Numbered from the stretch's first letter, positions 30,835 to 44,176 are shown. The stretch: DNA of 64,000 nucleotides from Pseudomicrostroma phylloplanum (GCA_039545275.1 BCHS01000012.1:124001-188000); one strand, 5' to 3'. Numbers and translations: made by a program. Notes: generated from the sequence alone by a model not told the origin.

Positions 30835-32661
30835 TCACATGACATCGAGATGAGGGGGCGCATTATAGCTGAATCCCACAAACTGCTCCTGCACAGTCGC
30901 GCTGAGCATATGGCTATCATCCACCACCGAGTCCACCGGCACCTCTCCCGTAAACTCCGGGTCAAAGTTTGAAGTGTCAATCGCACTTGCCACTGCCGGC
31001 TTGAATGGCGGCTGGACCTTCTTTGCCAACAACCTCTTCCAGTCGATGTGGCGCGCAAAGAATGGGTGACGCTTGATGTCCTGCGCACCACCCACGCCAG
31101 AGCCCAGACGCTGCTGAGGGTCTCGGTTGAGCAGGAGGGTGAGCAAGGAGCGGGCGTCGGGAGAGATTTCATCGCCGAAGCGAAGCGGGTCTTGCAGGAT
31201 CTTGCGGTACATCTCGTTCACGTCTTCGCTGTAAAAGGGCGGCAGACCAGAGAGCATCTCATAGAGCAGCACGCCTAGGGTCCACCAGTCTACTGCACGC
31301 GTGTAGCCGTGGCCGAGGAGCAGCTCAGGAGCGAGGTACTCGGGCGTACCGCAAAAGGTGTTCGTCTTCTCCTGGTCGCCCATGTTGAGCTTGCAGAGAC
31401 CAAAGTCGCACAGGGCAATGTGGCCCGTGTAGTCCAGCAGGATATTCTCGGGCTTCAGGTCACGATAGATGACATTGAAGCCATGGAGGTGCTCCAGGGC
31501 CACGAGGAGCTCAGCCGCGTAGAATCGACTCCTCTCCTCGTTGAACCTGCCCTCCCTCTGCAAGTGATGGAATAGCTCTCCACCATTGACAAAGGCCAGG
31601 ACAAGGTAGAGCTTGTCTGGACTTTGGAAGGAGAATTTGAGCGGGACGATGAATGGGTTATTCACCTGTGCCAGGACGGTTCTCTCTGCCAAGGTGTGGG
31701 TGACTTCGGACCTCGAGACGATGTGCGCCTTGCGAATGGTCTTGAGGGCATAGATTCGCGAAGTATCCTTTTTCCTCACCTGCATGACCTTGCCAAAGCT
31801 GCCCTTGCCAATGACCTTGAGCAGCTCAAAGGCCTCCATGTTAAGCGAGGACTGCTCGTTCTTGAAAGAGACCTGGATGTGCAGATGACCGCTACCGCCG
31901 CTGATTGGGTACCACTGATCTGTACCACGTGGGTGGTCAAAGTCGGGCACAAACTTGACTCCACCGAGGAAGATGTCACCACCACCCATGACATCGTCGC
32001 CGTTTTGATCCTTGCCATTGGCACTTGCAGCATTGCTTGCTCCTGCGCCATCGCCAGATCGCAGATAGGTCTGCAGGGAGATCTCCGAGATTCTCGACAC
32101 ATCGCTGTGAAGAGAAGCAGCGGGGGAGGGGACAAGGGCAATCGCTGATAGATGAGCATCACTGTTCTAGTCGCTCGCAACACCGTTCGAGTCGCTCGCC
32201 TCGCTCGCTCGCCCTGCTACTCACAAGTGCGCCTTGTACATCCACACGGGTCCCTGAATATCTCCTCCCAGCGCATCGATCAAGATCTCATTCTTGTCAA
32301 ACTCAAGAACAATGTACGGCAACCACCAGCACTGCTTCCTCTGCATACTACCCCTGTGTGGGTGACCTCCACCGCCGCCGCCGCCATGAGTGTTGGCAAA
32401 GCTCTGTGCAAAGCTAGTACCGGCTGCACTGCCAGCGGTGCCGTACTGTGCTAGGGCGCGGGCAATCGAGGGCGGTGTGTTCACCCCCTGTGGCAGGGCG
32501 AGTCCCCTAGCATCGACGACTCGGATGGTGAGCAGGCCAGAGCGTGGGATAGGAGCGCCCGTCGAAGAGGCGAGTGGGGAGTTGGTGGGAGAGGAAGAAG
32601 AAGAGGAGGAAGAGGGTCCTGGGCCCAGCTGAGAGTTGGAGGTGCTGCCTGAACCGTTCAT
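30835..32661 (-). CDS. YPK1: AGC protein kinase of the Ypk1/Gad8 (SGK-like) group
   Basis: A Ser/Thr kinase that acts downstream of TORC2 and PDK1 in membrane-stress and growth control. Two exons, 32661-32225 and 32104-30835, encode 568 residues. The N-terminal part is Ser/Gly-rich, with a C2-like stretch PYIVLEFDKNEILIDALGG typical of Ypk1/Gad8. The kinase domain has the Gly loop GKGSFGKVMQV, catalytic Lys in YALKTIRK, YRDLKPENILL, DFGLCKLN and the activation loop TNTFCGTPEYLAPE with the PDK1-site Thr. The C-terminal extension holds the turn-motif region and the hydrophobic motif EQFVGFSYN, where TORC2 would phosphorylate. The phase across the intron restores KAHFDVSRISEISLQTYL. No key residue is missing. 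Confidence 0.95.
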
Positions 32662-34807
32662 GCTAGTGTGTGGTGGAGTGGGTGTGGCAGATCGGTCAGG
32701 GAAGGAGGGTGTAGAGGGAGAACGAGTGCCGAGGGCTCCCTCTTTGAGCTCTGTAGAGGGGCAAAGCGGTGAGGGGCAAGGAGCGTAGGGCGGTGAGCAG
32801 GCGACCCAAGCAAACGGCGGGCAGGCGGGCAGGCAAAGCAGAAGAACCTCCCCTTTGTGGCCTCAGGGACCGAGCGCATTCCCCTCTCGTCTCATCTCAT
32901 TACCTCGCATCGCATGACACCGGTGCTACTCACTCTTGCCTAGCTTCCAGGACATCTTGTGTGGTGATGTAGAGACGGGCGGGTGTGCAAGGGGGTCTTG
33001 ATTGGTGTGACCACTCAAATCTCGGCGCAAAGGCAGGCACTGATCACTCTCTCTCTACGGCGCGAGATGACGGCGAGGTCCCGTTTGCTGTCTGTGAGTC
33101 TCCAGGGACCGGGCGTCGGCTGCGAGAATGTGCCTTGTGTTCTTCTGCAGCTGCAGGTCCAATGAGCTCAGGAGTGTATCGCAGGCAGGATGAAGCAGTA
33201 GTGACTTCTAGCTAGTAGTGGCGGTAGCGAGTGCGTGGTAGTAATGAAAGAGGAGGAATGAAGCTTGAGAATGGAGTGAAGGGTAAAGAGTCAAGGCGGT
33301 GATGCGATCCGGAGAGCAACGCTGATTGAGCTGCACAAGGAGTGACGTGTGTGTGTGTGTCTGTGCCGGAGTGCAGGCGTGTGTGTGTGCGTGTGATGTG
33401 ATGTGAGGGTGGTGGTGCCGATGTCCTTGGTCCGCAAGCAGCTATTGGGAACGAAGGGAGGAAGCAGAGCTCCTCTGCAATCGTCGTTGGCTTGTACCGC
33501 CGTCTTGATTTTGATTTGAATTGATGCGGATGTGGGACCTTGAGCGGACAGGCGGACGACGTTGGGATGGAGGGGCGGGAGGCGGGCGCGAGGTGCCAAA
33601 GGGGAGGCCGAGGGAAAGCTGATTGCACTCGCCTCTATGCGCCCGATGACGGCCAGGCGCACGCACAACACAATACTCGCACTGCACTGACTGACAGACT
33701 ACAAGGGCCAGCAGCACCAACGTCGGGCCAAGTGGGGCGGAGCGGAGGAGACGGAGCGGGGCAACCAAGGCAAAGCCTGCCCGCACGCCCAACGCCAGCC
33801 AGCCGGCCAAGCCACACTGGCCTCAGCCGAGCAAGTCATCCCAGCCCAGCCAGCCACACTTGCCACATGGTCTTCCCTTTTCCCACGCCCTTTCCCGCTC
33901 ACGCTCCGCATCTGCCCCTCCTGTCTGTCTGTCCTCATGCAACGTCTACTCGCCGCTAAAGGAGGAAGCGAACAAACCGGGACAACCTCGCCTAGGCAGG
34001 CACAGGCAGCAGGCACAAGCAGTAGGCAAAGGGGCAGCCGGATGCGTTGCCCGCCCGCTCCCCCGCACACACTCACGCTTTCGCTCACGCTCACATGCAC
34101 ACGCCTAAGCTTGCTCTTGCTCTTACTCTGCCTCCTACTTGCTCTTGCTCATGGGAAGCGAAGCTTAAGCAGATAGTGTACCTGCGTCTATGCCTGCGTC
34201 GTGTGTAGTATAGTGTACCTGCATCGTATGTGTGTGCGTGTGTAGCAAAGTGAATCGAGAATAGCGTACTGTAGTGCTTCCTCTCGGTCAGTCAATCGTC
34301 CGGTCAATGCTACCATCGAGGGCACCGGCACGAATACAATGGCGGCCTCAATCACACAAGCACAACTCAATCCAAGTGCACTACAGCGGGGTCCATTCCG
34401 CTGCGTAAAAAAAGACCCGAGAGGAAGGTCCGAAGTGCCGAAGACGGGCTAGTGGGGAGGTTAGTCAACCAACGGACAAGGGGACAGGGGGGGGGACCAA
34501 CTTCTATGCATATGGTTGCTCGTGCTTGCTCTCCATGGGTGGGGTGGGGTGGGCCGGGCCGAGCTGACCTGAGCAGATCTGAGAATAGGACAAAGGGACT
34601 CCCCCTCCACACACACACGCGTACCACTGATGGCCGAAGACGCTAGACTCATGGCATTGAACTCCTTCATCTGATTCGATTCGATCCGTCTCCACACATC
34701 GAGGCGGGCACGGGCCCCGGAACGCGGAAGACGCTACAATGGCACACTGCTCCCTACCCAATCCTATCTCTGTTCTCGCCTGCGCTCTCTCGCTCTCGCT
34801 CGCCCGC
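32662..34807. other. 2.1-kb gene-free upstream region of YPK1 / downstream of KGD1
   Basis: The longest gene-free stretch among the housekeeping genes. It contains GT-rich tracts at 33347-33400 (including GTGTGTGTGTGTGTCTGTG) and pyrimidine-rich blocks at 33870-34140. Short open frames on both strands look like composition artefacts. It may hold a long 5' UTR of YPK1 with regulatory sequence, as is common for signalling kinases. Confidence 0.5.
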
Positions 34808-37800
34808 TCAGGTGTGCGAGGCCTCTCTGCTCAAATCAAAGCTCTGGTCCACCAGCTTCTGCAATTCAGCCAGATGCACCTTCTTTGATCCCGTAGCCAC
34901 ACTTGAGTACGGTGGACGCGAGGTGAGGAGGGTGAGCGAGTTCTTGTGGTGCTGGGTGTGCCTGCAGGCGGTCCTCATCCTCGGGTTGACATAGTCCCAG
35001 AATCCTCCATTCATTGGCTCTTCTTGAGTGAAGCTGACCTGGGCATTCGGGTAGCTGTCCAGGCAGGCAACTACGTCCTCGTAAGGGAAAGGTGCCAGCT
35101 GCTCCAGACGAACAATGGCCACGTCCTTGATCTCATTCTTCCTACGGTGCTCCACGAGGGGTACAAAGACTTGGCCAGAGCAGAAGATGACACGCTTGAT
35201 CTTGTCGGGCGAGTTGATCTCCTCGGGGAACTTCTCGGGCAGGAATCGCTTAAAGGCGCTGCCGGGCATAAAGTCTTCCAGCTTCGAGCGAGCCATTGGG
35301 TGACGAAGGAGCGACTTGGAGAAGAAGTTGATCAGGGGCTTACGGAACCCACGGTGCACCTGTCGACGCAGCACGTGGAACAAGTTGGCAGGATCCGTCA
35401 GGCAGGTCACCGCCATGTTACCGTCCTGGTGTTGACGGTTCATCGCATTGTCGTCGGGGAAGGTGAATGGGTTGTCGTCCATCAGCTGCAGGAAACGCTC
35501 TGGTCGACCAGAAGAGTGCTCGGGTCCTTGACCATCGTATCCGTGGGGCAGATTGACCACCAGACCGGTCCTCTGCAGCCACTTGCGCTCTCCAGAGGCG
35601 ATGAACTGGTCGATGATACACTGAGCATTGTTGGCAAAGTCACCGAACTGAGCCTCCCACATTGTCAGATTCTTCGGGTCGACGAGGGAGAAACCGAGCT
35701 CAAAGCCGAGACATCCAAACTCTGACAGCGAACTGTTGCAGATGACAAAGGGTGCCTGGTCCTTGGACAGGTTGGACAGAGGAGTGTAGGTAGCCTCCTT
35801 CTTCTGGTCGTGGATGACGGCATGGCGCTGCGAAAAGGTACCTCGCTCGACGTCCTGACCAGAGACACGAATGTAGTTGCCCTCCATGGCAAGGGAACCG
35901 AAAGCCAGTGCCTCGGCGGTAGGCATGTCGATGCCCTCTCCGTCGGTCACCGTCTTTCCTCGGTTCTTCAGGATACGGCCCAGGTTCTTGTGGACCTCAA
36001 AGCCTTCAGGCACCGAGGCAATGGTAGTACCAATGTGCTGGAGAGTCTCCTTGCTGACACTAGTGTCGTGGTGGTCCAGGATGGTCTCTGCCAGCTCCTT
36101 TGGCGACGGGAATCCTTCCCAAGCAGACGAGAGCCACTCTCGCTCTCCTGGAGAGTAGTTCTTCGACTTTTCTGCGGCCTCCTCGAGCAGTCCCCAGACC
36201 CACTTCATGTGCTCATCAATGTCCTTTTGAGAAAAGGATCCCTCATCGACGAGCTGACGAGAGTACTGAGTGAGGGTAGACTCCTGCTTGGCAATCGCCT
36301 CGTACATTCGGGGCTGAGTGAAGGCGGGCTGATCAGTCTCGTTGTGTCCGTGACGTCGGTAGCAGACCAGGTCGATGACACAGTCCTTTTGGAACTTGGC
36401 TCGCCAGTCGGAAGCCAGCTGGCAAACGAAAGTCACAGCCTCGGCATCGTCTCCATTGACGTGGAAGATGGGAGCATCAATCGACTTGGCAATGTCCGAA
36501 GGGTAGGGTGTAGAGCGCGAGAATCGAGGGTCGGTGGTGAAGCCGATCTGGTTGTTGACGACGATGTGGATGGTTCCACCCGTGGCGTAGTTGGGCAGGT
36601 TGTACATTCCCATGGTTTCGTAAACGACACCCTGTCCGGCAAAGGCGGCGTCACCGTGCATCAGCAGAGCCATGGAAGTCTGGTGCTCCTTGTCACCCTT
36701 GAAGTCCTGAATAGCTCGAGTCTTTCCCAGAACGACGGGGTCCTCGGCTTCCAGGTGCGATGGGTTCGCGACAAGCGACAGAGCAACCTTCTTGCCAGAG
36801 GGAGTAGGTCGGACGTAGTTGGCACCCAGATGGTACTTTACGTCTCCGCCACCCTCGACGTCCTCTCCAGCGAATTGATGCAAAATACCCTCAATCGGTC
36901 GTCGAATGACATTGGCGAGGACGTTCAGACGACCACGGTGAGGCATACCAATGGTGACCGAGTCGATTCCATAGTCGACGGATCGGTCGATCATGGTCTT
37001 GACACCGGGGATGAGAGACTCTCCTCCCTCGAGACCGAATCGCTTCTCGTTGGGGTACTTTGAGGCGATGAAGCGCTCAAACGAGTCGGACCAGATCAAA
37101 CGGTCCAGGATGGTTCGCTTCTCCTCGACGGAATACTTGAATGGCTCGGGAGTCTCCAGTCGCTCTCGCAGCCAGTCGCACTTGTCTCGATCAGAGATGT
37201 GGACATATTGGACACCAACGCTGCCACCTAGAGGGTAAAGGGGAACCGTGCGGGGTGTCAGCTCCGCAAAGCAAGACCCTTCAGCCATACTCAATTCGTC
37301 ACTCACAGTAGACCCTCTTGCAAGACTCGATCACCTCCCTGATGGTGAGCTTCTGCACACCAGCCTTGACAAAGTTGGGCAGCAGACCAGTACCCAGCTG
37401 CATCTCACGGTCGAGGTCCTTTTCGCTCCAGCCATAGTGCTCAATGGTGAGCTCAGTGGGCACAGAGCCGTCGAGGTCAGCATCGATGATACCCAGAGGG
37501 TCGAGCTTGGCAATGGAGTGACCACGAACCTGGGAGGGGCGGGAGGAGCAGCGAGGGAGAGCAGGGCCGTGTCAGAGGGAAGCCTTGTGCCACGTGCGTA
37601 CGTGCGTGCGCTACTCACCTGGTAAGCCCTGACCAGCAGCTGAAGCTTCAAATGGTCATCAACATTCTGTGCACCACTCGACAAGCTCTCATAGTCGACC
37701 GGTCCAGCATCCAGTGGCAGTCCAGTCAGGGAAGGAGGTGAACGGTAGGCCTGTTCGGGAGACATGCCATTGTCCAGACCGGAAAAGTAGACGTCCCAGC

Positions 37801-38201
37801 TAGCGTGGACCGAGGAAGGGTCTTGGCGCCATCGTCGTTGCATCTCCTCGACGTAGTAGGCGTTGGTACTGGCATAGCGCAAGGAGGGCAGAAGTGATGG
37901 TTGTGGTGGTCAGTAAAGGGTGGAGGAGAGGCGGAGGGTAAGACTCCCCCAAGTGGCAAGAAGGCTAGCCACTACGAGTCACTCACGTAGTGTTGAACGA
38001 GTCATGTCCCGAAGGAGCCTGAGGCTTCGATGACACAGGTGTTGCCTGCTTCTGCTGAGACGAGGTCTTGTAGTGACGAGCGGCAGCAGAAGTGATGGGC
38101 AGACGGGGGGCAAAGCGCGAGGAAGCGCCGGCAGAGGAGGCGGTAGCGGTCCTGGCCGCCAGAGCGCCGGCACGCATCTGCAGGGAAGCCGTCCTCAACA
38201 T
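34808..38201 (-). CDS. KGD1: 2-oxoglutarate dehydrogenase E1 component, mitochondrial
   Basis: Thiamine-diphosphate enzyme that decarboxylates 2-oxoglutarate in the TCA cycle and passes the succinyl group to the E2 subunit. Four exons: 38201-37987, 37868-37619, 37529-37307 and 37227-34808, giving 1035 residues, close to the family norm. The N-terminus ([20 protein letters not shown]) is Arg/Ala/Ser-rich without acids, a mitochondrial presequence. Mature-part signatures include [34 protein letters not shown] across the third intron, [34 protein letters not shown] and [20 protein letters not shown]. Upstream in-frame ATGs (to 38378) lie before the presequence and are probably in the 5' UTR. Confidence 0.96.
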
Positions 38202-38822
38202 AGTCTTCTTCAACCCAAGCGTAGAAGGGATGAGAGAACAGTAGAGGTAAGTGGGGAGGCGCCTGAAGCTATCGTGGAAGGAGGGAAGGAGTGGTGGAGA
38301 GGTGAAATGGAGCAAAGGAGGAGGCCAAGTACGCTGGAAGGGCAGAGCGGACTGACTGGCGCCACCCTCGCAGCGCATTTTCCCTCCGCCCTCGGCCCTT
38401 GCGCCTCGCAGCGGGGAAGTCCATCAACACACGCACACACCCGTGTCACCCGGCCCATCGGGCATGACCCGCAAGGCGAGGTCAGTGGGCTAGACATGGA
38501 CGGGCATCAGTCTACGACACCAAGCAACGACATCGCTGCATGTATAGTCACAGCACCCAGAAGCAAGACAGAGGTACGGTGACAGCGCGTCCGTGCAAGC
38601 GCTCTCGAGGGGCGCAACGACTGGCGGCTACTAGTCTAGCGGCCAGGTGACATCTTCCGATTTCCCCGCCCTTCAAGCACCGCTACTTCCGAAGTCTTCC
38701 CGTCCGCGGAGCAGCCACGCATACCCGGCAGCAGATGGTTGAGACGGTCATATGTATAATAAGGGAGCGCTAGAGAGAAGAGGAGCGATACATGTGGCTA
38801 CCACACTCGCAGCTGGAACAGA
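38202..38822. other. Intergenic region, KGD1 upstream and GLO3 downstream
   Basis: About 620 bases. Open frames on both strands lack support. No gene seen. Confidence 0.55.
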
Positions 38823-40798
38823 TTATCCGCCGTTGCGGGACATGTCCTCAAGGTATTGAGACAGCTGTGAGAGCAAAGTGCGTTCGCAGCAAAAGCAGGA
38901 TGTGGTCAGCTAAAGCGCGGACAACTCAACCCCCTACGACTCGTCTACTCACCTTCATAGCGCCAGCTCTGAAGCTCTCGATGCCGCTCTGTACATCCGG
39001 GTTTGCCATGAACTTCGAGTAGTACTCCTTGGCAGTCTGCTCCAGGTCTCCGGCCCAGTCCTCCTTGCCCGCCATTGAGCCTCCAGCGCCATCCTCTTCG
39101 TCTCCCTCCTCCTCTTCCCGACCAAAGTACTGATTGCTCGAGATACTCGTCGCTCCCGAGAGGCCAGCCAAGCGCGCCTTGGCTTCGGCAGAGACGTTTG
39201 CATCGTAGCCACCCCGCTCAAAGTACTGATCAGAAGAAATGGACTTCTGAGCTGCAAACTTGGCTCGGGCGTAATTGGGCTCGTCGGCCTCTGCCGCTGT
39301 TCGAGCTGCCACCTTGGCAAGCCTCTCCCTGTCGAGCTTGTCTTGCACCTGCCCTTGGCGAACAGAAATCTTTCCAAAGCCCATCCCCAGTCTGTCGATC
39401 TCTCCACTTGTCCGCGTTGGCCCTTTGCTACGCGGGGGAGAAGTAGCAGTGGAAGCTGTAGATTGAGATGTGGATGCTGAACCAGTGGCAGCAGCCTGAG
39501 CTTGCGTAGCAGCGGCGATGGCCTGCTTTGCGATGCCCTCGGCCTGCCTGTCTGCCTGCTTCCGTGCCTCTGCCTCCAGCGAGGCAGTGAGCTTGGCTGC
39601 CTCCTCTTCCCTAGCTTTCCGCTCGGCGGCCTCAAAGTCAATGACCGGTCCACCCTTCTTAGCTCCTAGACCTCCCTTCTTGACACCTCCTAGCTTAGAT
39701 GCTCCTCCTGCTGCAGACGACCCACCTGGAGCCGCGCCCGTGGGCGTAGAAGCACCCGATCTGACTGCGCCCAGAGTGGAAGTTCGGGAAGTTGGCTTTA
39801 GCGTCGAAGAAGAGACGGGCTTGGGCGATGGCGAGGCTCCCGGTCGAGCGCCCAGGACGGCAGATCCAGGGGCATCGACAACCTTGCCTGCTGGAGCGGG
39901 AGTCGGCCTGCCTCGACCGATACCAGGTGGCAGCGAGACGCCTGCTGATGGCGCAGGCGACTTGGCAACGACAGCCGTGGCCTTGTTGGCCTTCTGCGCA
40001 GGCTCATCCCATTCATCAAAGAAGTCTTCCTCATCGGCAGCATTGCCTGCAGCTTGAGCGGCACTCTCAGCCGCCGAGGCTGAGGCCATGCCAGGGAAGA
40101 TGACTGGGTCGCTGATCTGGCCGGGGCTAGCATCTGCCACGAGGCGCTTCTTGAGCTCCTCCTTGTATGCTACTGCTGCCTGGCTGGTGTACTTGACTTT
40201 GCCTTCGGTGGAAGGGGCCAAGAGGTGGTTGCCGCCGTGCTTGGAGAAGAAGTCGCTGGTATTGGCATTGCCAGAGATCTTCATCATTCGCAGCTGTGCC
40301 CATGTCCAGGTATCGAGGTTGGTAGATCTGCAGGGTGTGTTCGGGCGAAATGAGTTTAGCTTGGGTGTGTCTTGACAGCCCTGTACGGCTTTGTCACTTA
40401 CCTCACGAAGGTGATGTGGACACCGAGATTACGATGAACAGACGAGCAGTCGAGGCAAATGTAGATTCCATAGGTTGCACTAGCCCAAGTAGGGTTCTTT
40501 GCGCCACAGTCGAAGCATACCTAGAGGAAGCGGAGCGAGAGCAAGAGGCAGGCTAGGGTTAGAAGCTCTGCTATTGTACGCAGCCGGATTGGTGAGACTG
40601 CAGCGAAATCTCACCTTGTTGCCCTTTTGTACGATTCTGAGATGCTTGAAGATCTCTGCGATCTGTGGGATGAGAAAAACGCAATGGCAGAACGCTGATG
40701 AGGATACTGCTACGCCGTGTGTTGCTTCCTTGGCTTGCTTCCTGTCTTTGCTTGCTTTGTCTGCGCCTGCTCACCTCTTCCTTTGGAGGGCCAGACAT
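38823..40798 (-). CDS. GLO3: ArfGAP of the Glo3/ArfGAP2-3 type
   Basis: GTPase-activating protein for Arf1 in COPI vesicle transport from Golgi to ER. Five exons: 40798-40775, 40662-40615, 40520-40402, 40327-38953 and 38864-38823, giving 535 residues. The start [20 protein letters not shown] is built from two tiny exons. The ArfGAP zinc finger reads [20 protein letters not shown] then [12 protein letters not shown] (C-x2-C-x16-C-x2-C) with the arginine finger in VHRNLGVH. The middle is Ala/Ser/Pro-rich with a coiled-coil Ala/Glu/Lys segment. The C-terminal half holds two repeats of SSDQYFERG / SSNQYFGRE, the Glo3 motif found in this subfamily. The last exon adds [13 protein letters not shown]. 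It is divergent from NOT2, 430 bases apart. Confidence 0.95.
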
Positions 40799-41228
40799 GT
40801 TCTATACAGGCTGGCTAGCTGAAAGAATGCTCTATGCCTGTCTTGGAAGTGATAATATATATGCTGACCCTTGTCTCGAGCAGATGAGGAGGAAGATGTG
40901 AGGTGTACGATGGGCGGTGAGGACAATGTCGTCCGTTGGTTGCTCTGCCTTGAGCTTCAGCCAGGACACGTCGAGGGCGGAGTGGGCGGCGTCTGCCTGT
41001 GTGCGTGTGCGTGTGGGTGCGCCTGTGCCTGTGTCTGCCTGGCCCGCCCGCGCAACGCACTTGGCTCTACGCCTCGCCTCGCCAGAGCAACGACGACGGA
41101 CCACCACCACTCACTCACGCCGAGCCACTTCCTTTGGACTTGGCAGCATACATCCTGCGATTCCCCTCCCACACATCCTCTCCACCCTTTCACCTCACAT
41201 CGCATCCTGCCGCGCGATACGAGGGGAG
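40799..41228. promoter_or_regulatory. Shared upstream region between GLO3 and NOT2
   Basis: 430 bases between two divergent start codons, so likely a bidirectional promoter. A GTGTGCGTGTGC-like alternating run lies at 40997-41034. In-frame ATGs upstream of NOT2 (from 40917) sit here but read low-quality sequence. Confidence 0.5.
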
Positions 41229-43486
41229 ATGCAACGGCCACCAATGCTCTCCACGCCATCGCGGTCTTCTCAGCCTTCTTCCAATACGCCTCAACAGCCA
41301 CCCACTTCCTCCTCGCCTTCGCCCTTTAACAGCCAGCAGAGGCCATTCGCCCCGCCGGGGATGAACATTGCATCTCAGCAAGCCAACAGCCAAGCAGCAG
41401 GAGGGGCATCCAGTGGGGCATCAGCAGGGACAGGACTGCCAATGGGACTGCAGGGAGGCCTAGGTGTGTAGGGGTAGCGGGGATAGCTCGACTGCAGAGC
41501 GGCAGCTGTCTGTCAGAGAGAGAGACCACGGATGCTCATCCATTGCTGCTGCCCTTTTTCTCCCCTGTCACACTTCTCTCTTCCATGCCCCTTCAGGATC
41601 TGGAGCGGCTAGAGCAGGCTTCATGAGCATACCGCCAGGTAACCTGCCATCAGGAACAGGGAGGCCGCTAGGTCAACCATCTCCTGGACTGGGTACCTTT
41701 GGAGCAGGACGTGGTGGAGCAGGAGGACCTTCTGCAGGCACAATGGGCGCCAATTTCCCCTTTGGAGCAGCAGGGAGTAGCGCATTCTCGCAGAGCCAGT
41801 CACTTCAGCAGCAATCCCAAGGGAACCTCGATCTCAGCGATTTTCCAGCATTAGGTGCAGGCAACAGCCATCAAGGGCAGGCCGAATGGGGTCAAGGTGA
41901 GTTTCTGCAGCTGAGCGATGCTTGGACAAGCGCTCACTGTGTTGTCACACTTCATTTGTTGCGTTACTGACCGCTTCATATTCCATCCATCGCTCGCAGC
42001 CTCGAGTCTGGCCTCGTCATTGGGAGGAGTAGGCAGCAGAGCAGGAGTGAATGTCTCAGCGGGAGGTTCAGCAGCTCAAGCAGGTGGTAGCTTCAGCAAC
42101 GACGACTTTCCCGCATTAGGAGCTGCAACGCAGCAAAGCTCAAATAGCGGTGTAGCGCAAGCAGCAGCAGCAGCTGAGCAAGCATCGGCAGCGGCTGCAC
42201 TGCAACATCAAGCCTCGCAAAGGGAAGCTCATCGGATGGGGCTGCTAAGTGCAGTCAATGGTTCCCCACAAACGCCAAATAGAGCAGCAGGTAGCCATGG
42301 TCAACCACCGGCTTTGAATGCTGCAAGAGGAGGTTTCGGAGACATGGACAGGGTCAGTAGCGCGAAGGAAAGGGCGCATGGCCAGGTTGGAGCAGGATTC
42401 TCGTCACCTAGATCCCCCTACTGATCATCCACTTTCCTCTCTTTGCCCTCTCTCCCCTTCTACAGAATTATGCGACAAAAATTGGAACGGCGCAACCCTC
42501 TGGTCTGCCATCGCTATCGACAAGTACAGGAGGTGCACAGACGTGGGCGCAGCCTTCCGCAGACGCTTCCGGTGCGGGGACAGCATCAGTGAATGGCGCA
42601 ACATCGCGGTCATCTCCATCACAGCAACATCCACCCTCGTCGACGACGCCTGCTTCTCAGATCCTCTTCTCGCCGGCTGACCGTTTTGGTCTTGCTGGTC
42701 TGCTGAGGATAATCAAGCTGCAAGCTGGTGGTCCGGGAGCGGGCGGCGCAAATGGAGCCAAGCCAGAGGACGTAGGGATGCTGGCTCTGGGCAGCGATCT
42801 GCAATCGTTGGGATTGGACGTGGGCAGTGAAGCGTGAGTTTACCGTAGAAGGGAAAGCGGAGAGAGCGATGTTGGGTAACGTTGCTGACGACCTCTCATG
42901 CCTTTCTAGTCCTCTACATACATCCTTCCACACTCCGTGGTCGAGCGATGCTCATCCGCTGCAACGTTCGCAGATGGCCATGATCGAGCCCGACTTCCAC
43001 CTTCCCTCGTGTTACAATGTACAGCCGCCGCCTCCAGCGCAGACCAAGGCCATCAACTTTTCCGACGAGACCCTCTTCTTCATTTTCTACTCTACTCCCC
43101 GCGACGTACTGCAAGAAGTGGCCGCCCACGAGCTCCACCGGCGCAACTGGCGCTTCCACAAGGAGCTTCAGCTCTGGCTTACCAAGGAGCCCTCGATGGA
43201 GCCTACGCAGAAGACGCCCATGTTTGAAAAGGGACAGTACATGTTCTGGGACGTGGAGAGTTGGCAGAGGGTCACGAAGAACTTTGTGTTGCTGTATGAG
43301 TTGTTGGAGGATAGGCCGGGACAGGGAGCGGCTTTGCAAGAAGTGTTGCAGCAACAACAGCAGCAGCAACACCAAGCTCAGCAACATCAGGCACAGCAGC
43401 AGCAGCAACATCAGCAGCAGCAGGCCACGACGCCCATTACACCAGGAGGCGGTGGTCACGGCGAAGTCACGGCTGGTGGTCGTTGA
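41229..43486 (+). CDS. NOT2: CCR4-NOT complex subunit NOT2
   Basis: A scaffold subunit of the CCR4-NOT deadenylase complex in mRNA decay and transcription control. Five exons: 41229-41463, 41597-41896, 42000-42352, 42466-42833 and 42910-43486, giving 610 residues. The N-terminal two thirds are Gly/Ser/Gln-rich and contain two DFPALG boxes (DLSDFPALGAG, SNDDFPALGAA), a feature of fungal NOT2. The C-terminal NOT2/3/5 domain begins LHTSFHTPWSS and includes DFHLPSCYNV, DVLQEVAAHELHRRNWRFHK and EPTQKTPMFEKGQYMFWDVE. The end is a Gln/His tract of about 45 residues. An in-frame ATG at 40917 would extend the protein, but 41229 gives the family-like Ser/Pro start. Confidence 0.94.
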
Positions 43487-44176
43487 GATGTTGCGTGTGG
43501 GTGGGGGGCAAGAGAGGGGATAGAAAGGTAGAAGAGAAGGACAGCGAGGCTGCTGTCGTCGTTTGTTGAGCTGAGCAGAGGTGCTTTGTACCTACCAACC
43601 CCCAATTCAAGTTGATTCAAAGAGACAGTACAGAGCAGCCGATAGGCGAGTACTCGAGCGAGAAGCGGCGAGAGGGGGCAAGAGGCATGCAAGAGTCAAG
43701 GAATGTGCACGTGATTGATGAATGAAGAACAGAAGGCAGTCGACAAGGGGAAAGTGGGCAAGGTCAAAGAAAGGGGAATATACAGGCGCGCAGGCAAAGA
43801 GGCAGGAGCTGCTGAGAGTAGGAGGAGGCAGTCGAAGGAGTGTGGGGGGACAGTGACTTGCTGAGTGTGGCTGCTTGCAAGCGGAGTAGCTTGACTCTTC
43901 GATTCGGGCCAACGGCCATCCAAGAGAGATCATCTCGAAAGGATTCGAATGCGCCTTGGGCGTTGCTCGCCTACAGCGTAGTCCCGTCTTGATGGACCGA
44001 TCGCAGCGCCTTCCTCTTCCTCTCCCCCTCCCACTATCCACCGATCCTGCTACAGTCCCGCTGCCTTGCCCCCCAGCTGCCGTCTATCTCGCAGAAAGGG
44101 TACCATCTCACCTCCTCCACCACCCTCGACCTCGACCTAGAATCCCAGTCGCTCTCGTGGTATTACTCGCGTTGGC
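43487..44176. other. Convergent intergenic region, NOT2 and CYSTM gene ends
   Basis: About 690 bases between two 3' ends. Minus-strand open frames (43607-44041) are Leu/Pro/Ser-rich without support. Confidence 0.5.

Noticed and set aside
35810..37063. 417-residue plus-strand open frame
   Set aside because: It is antisense to KGD1 exon 4, whose translation matches the E1 family throughout.
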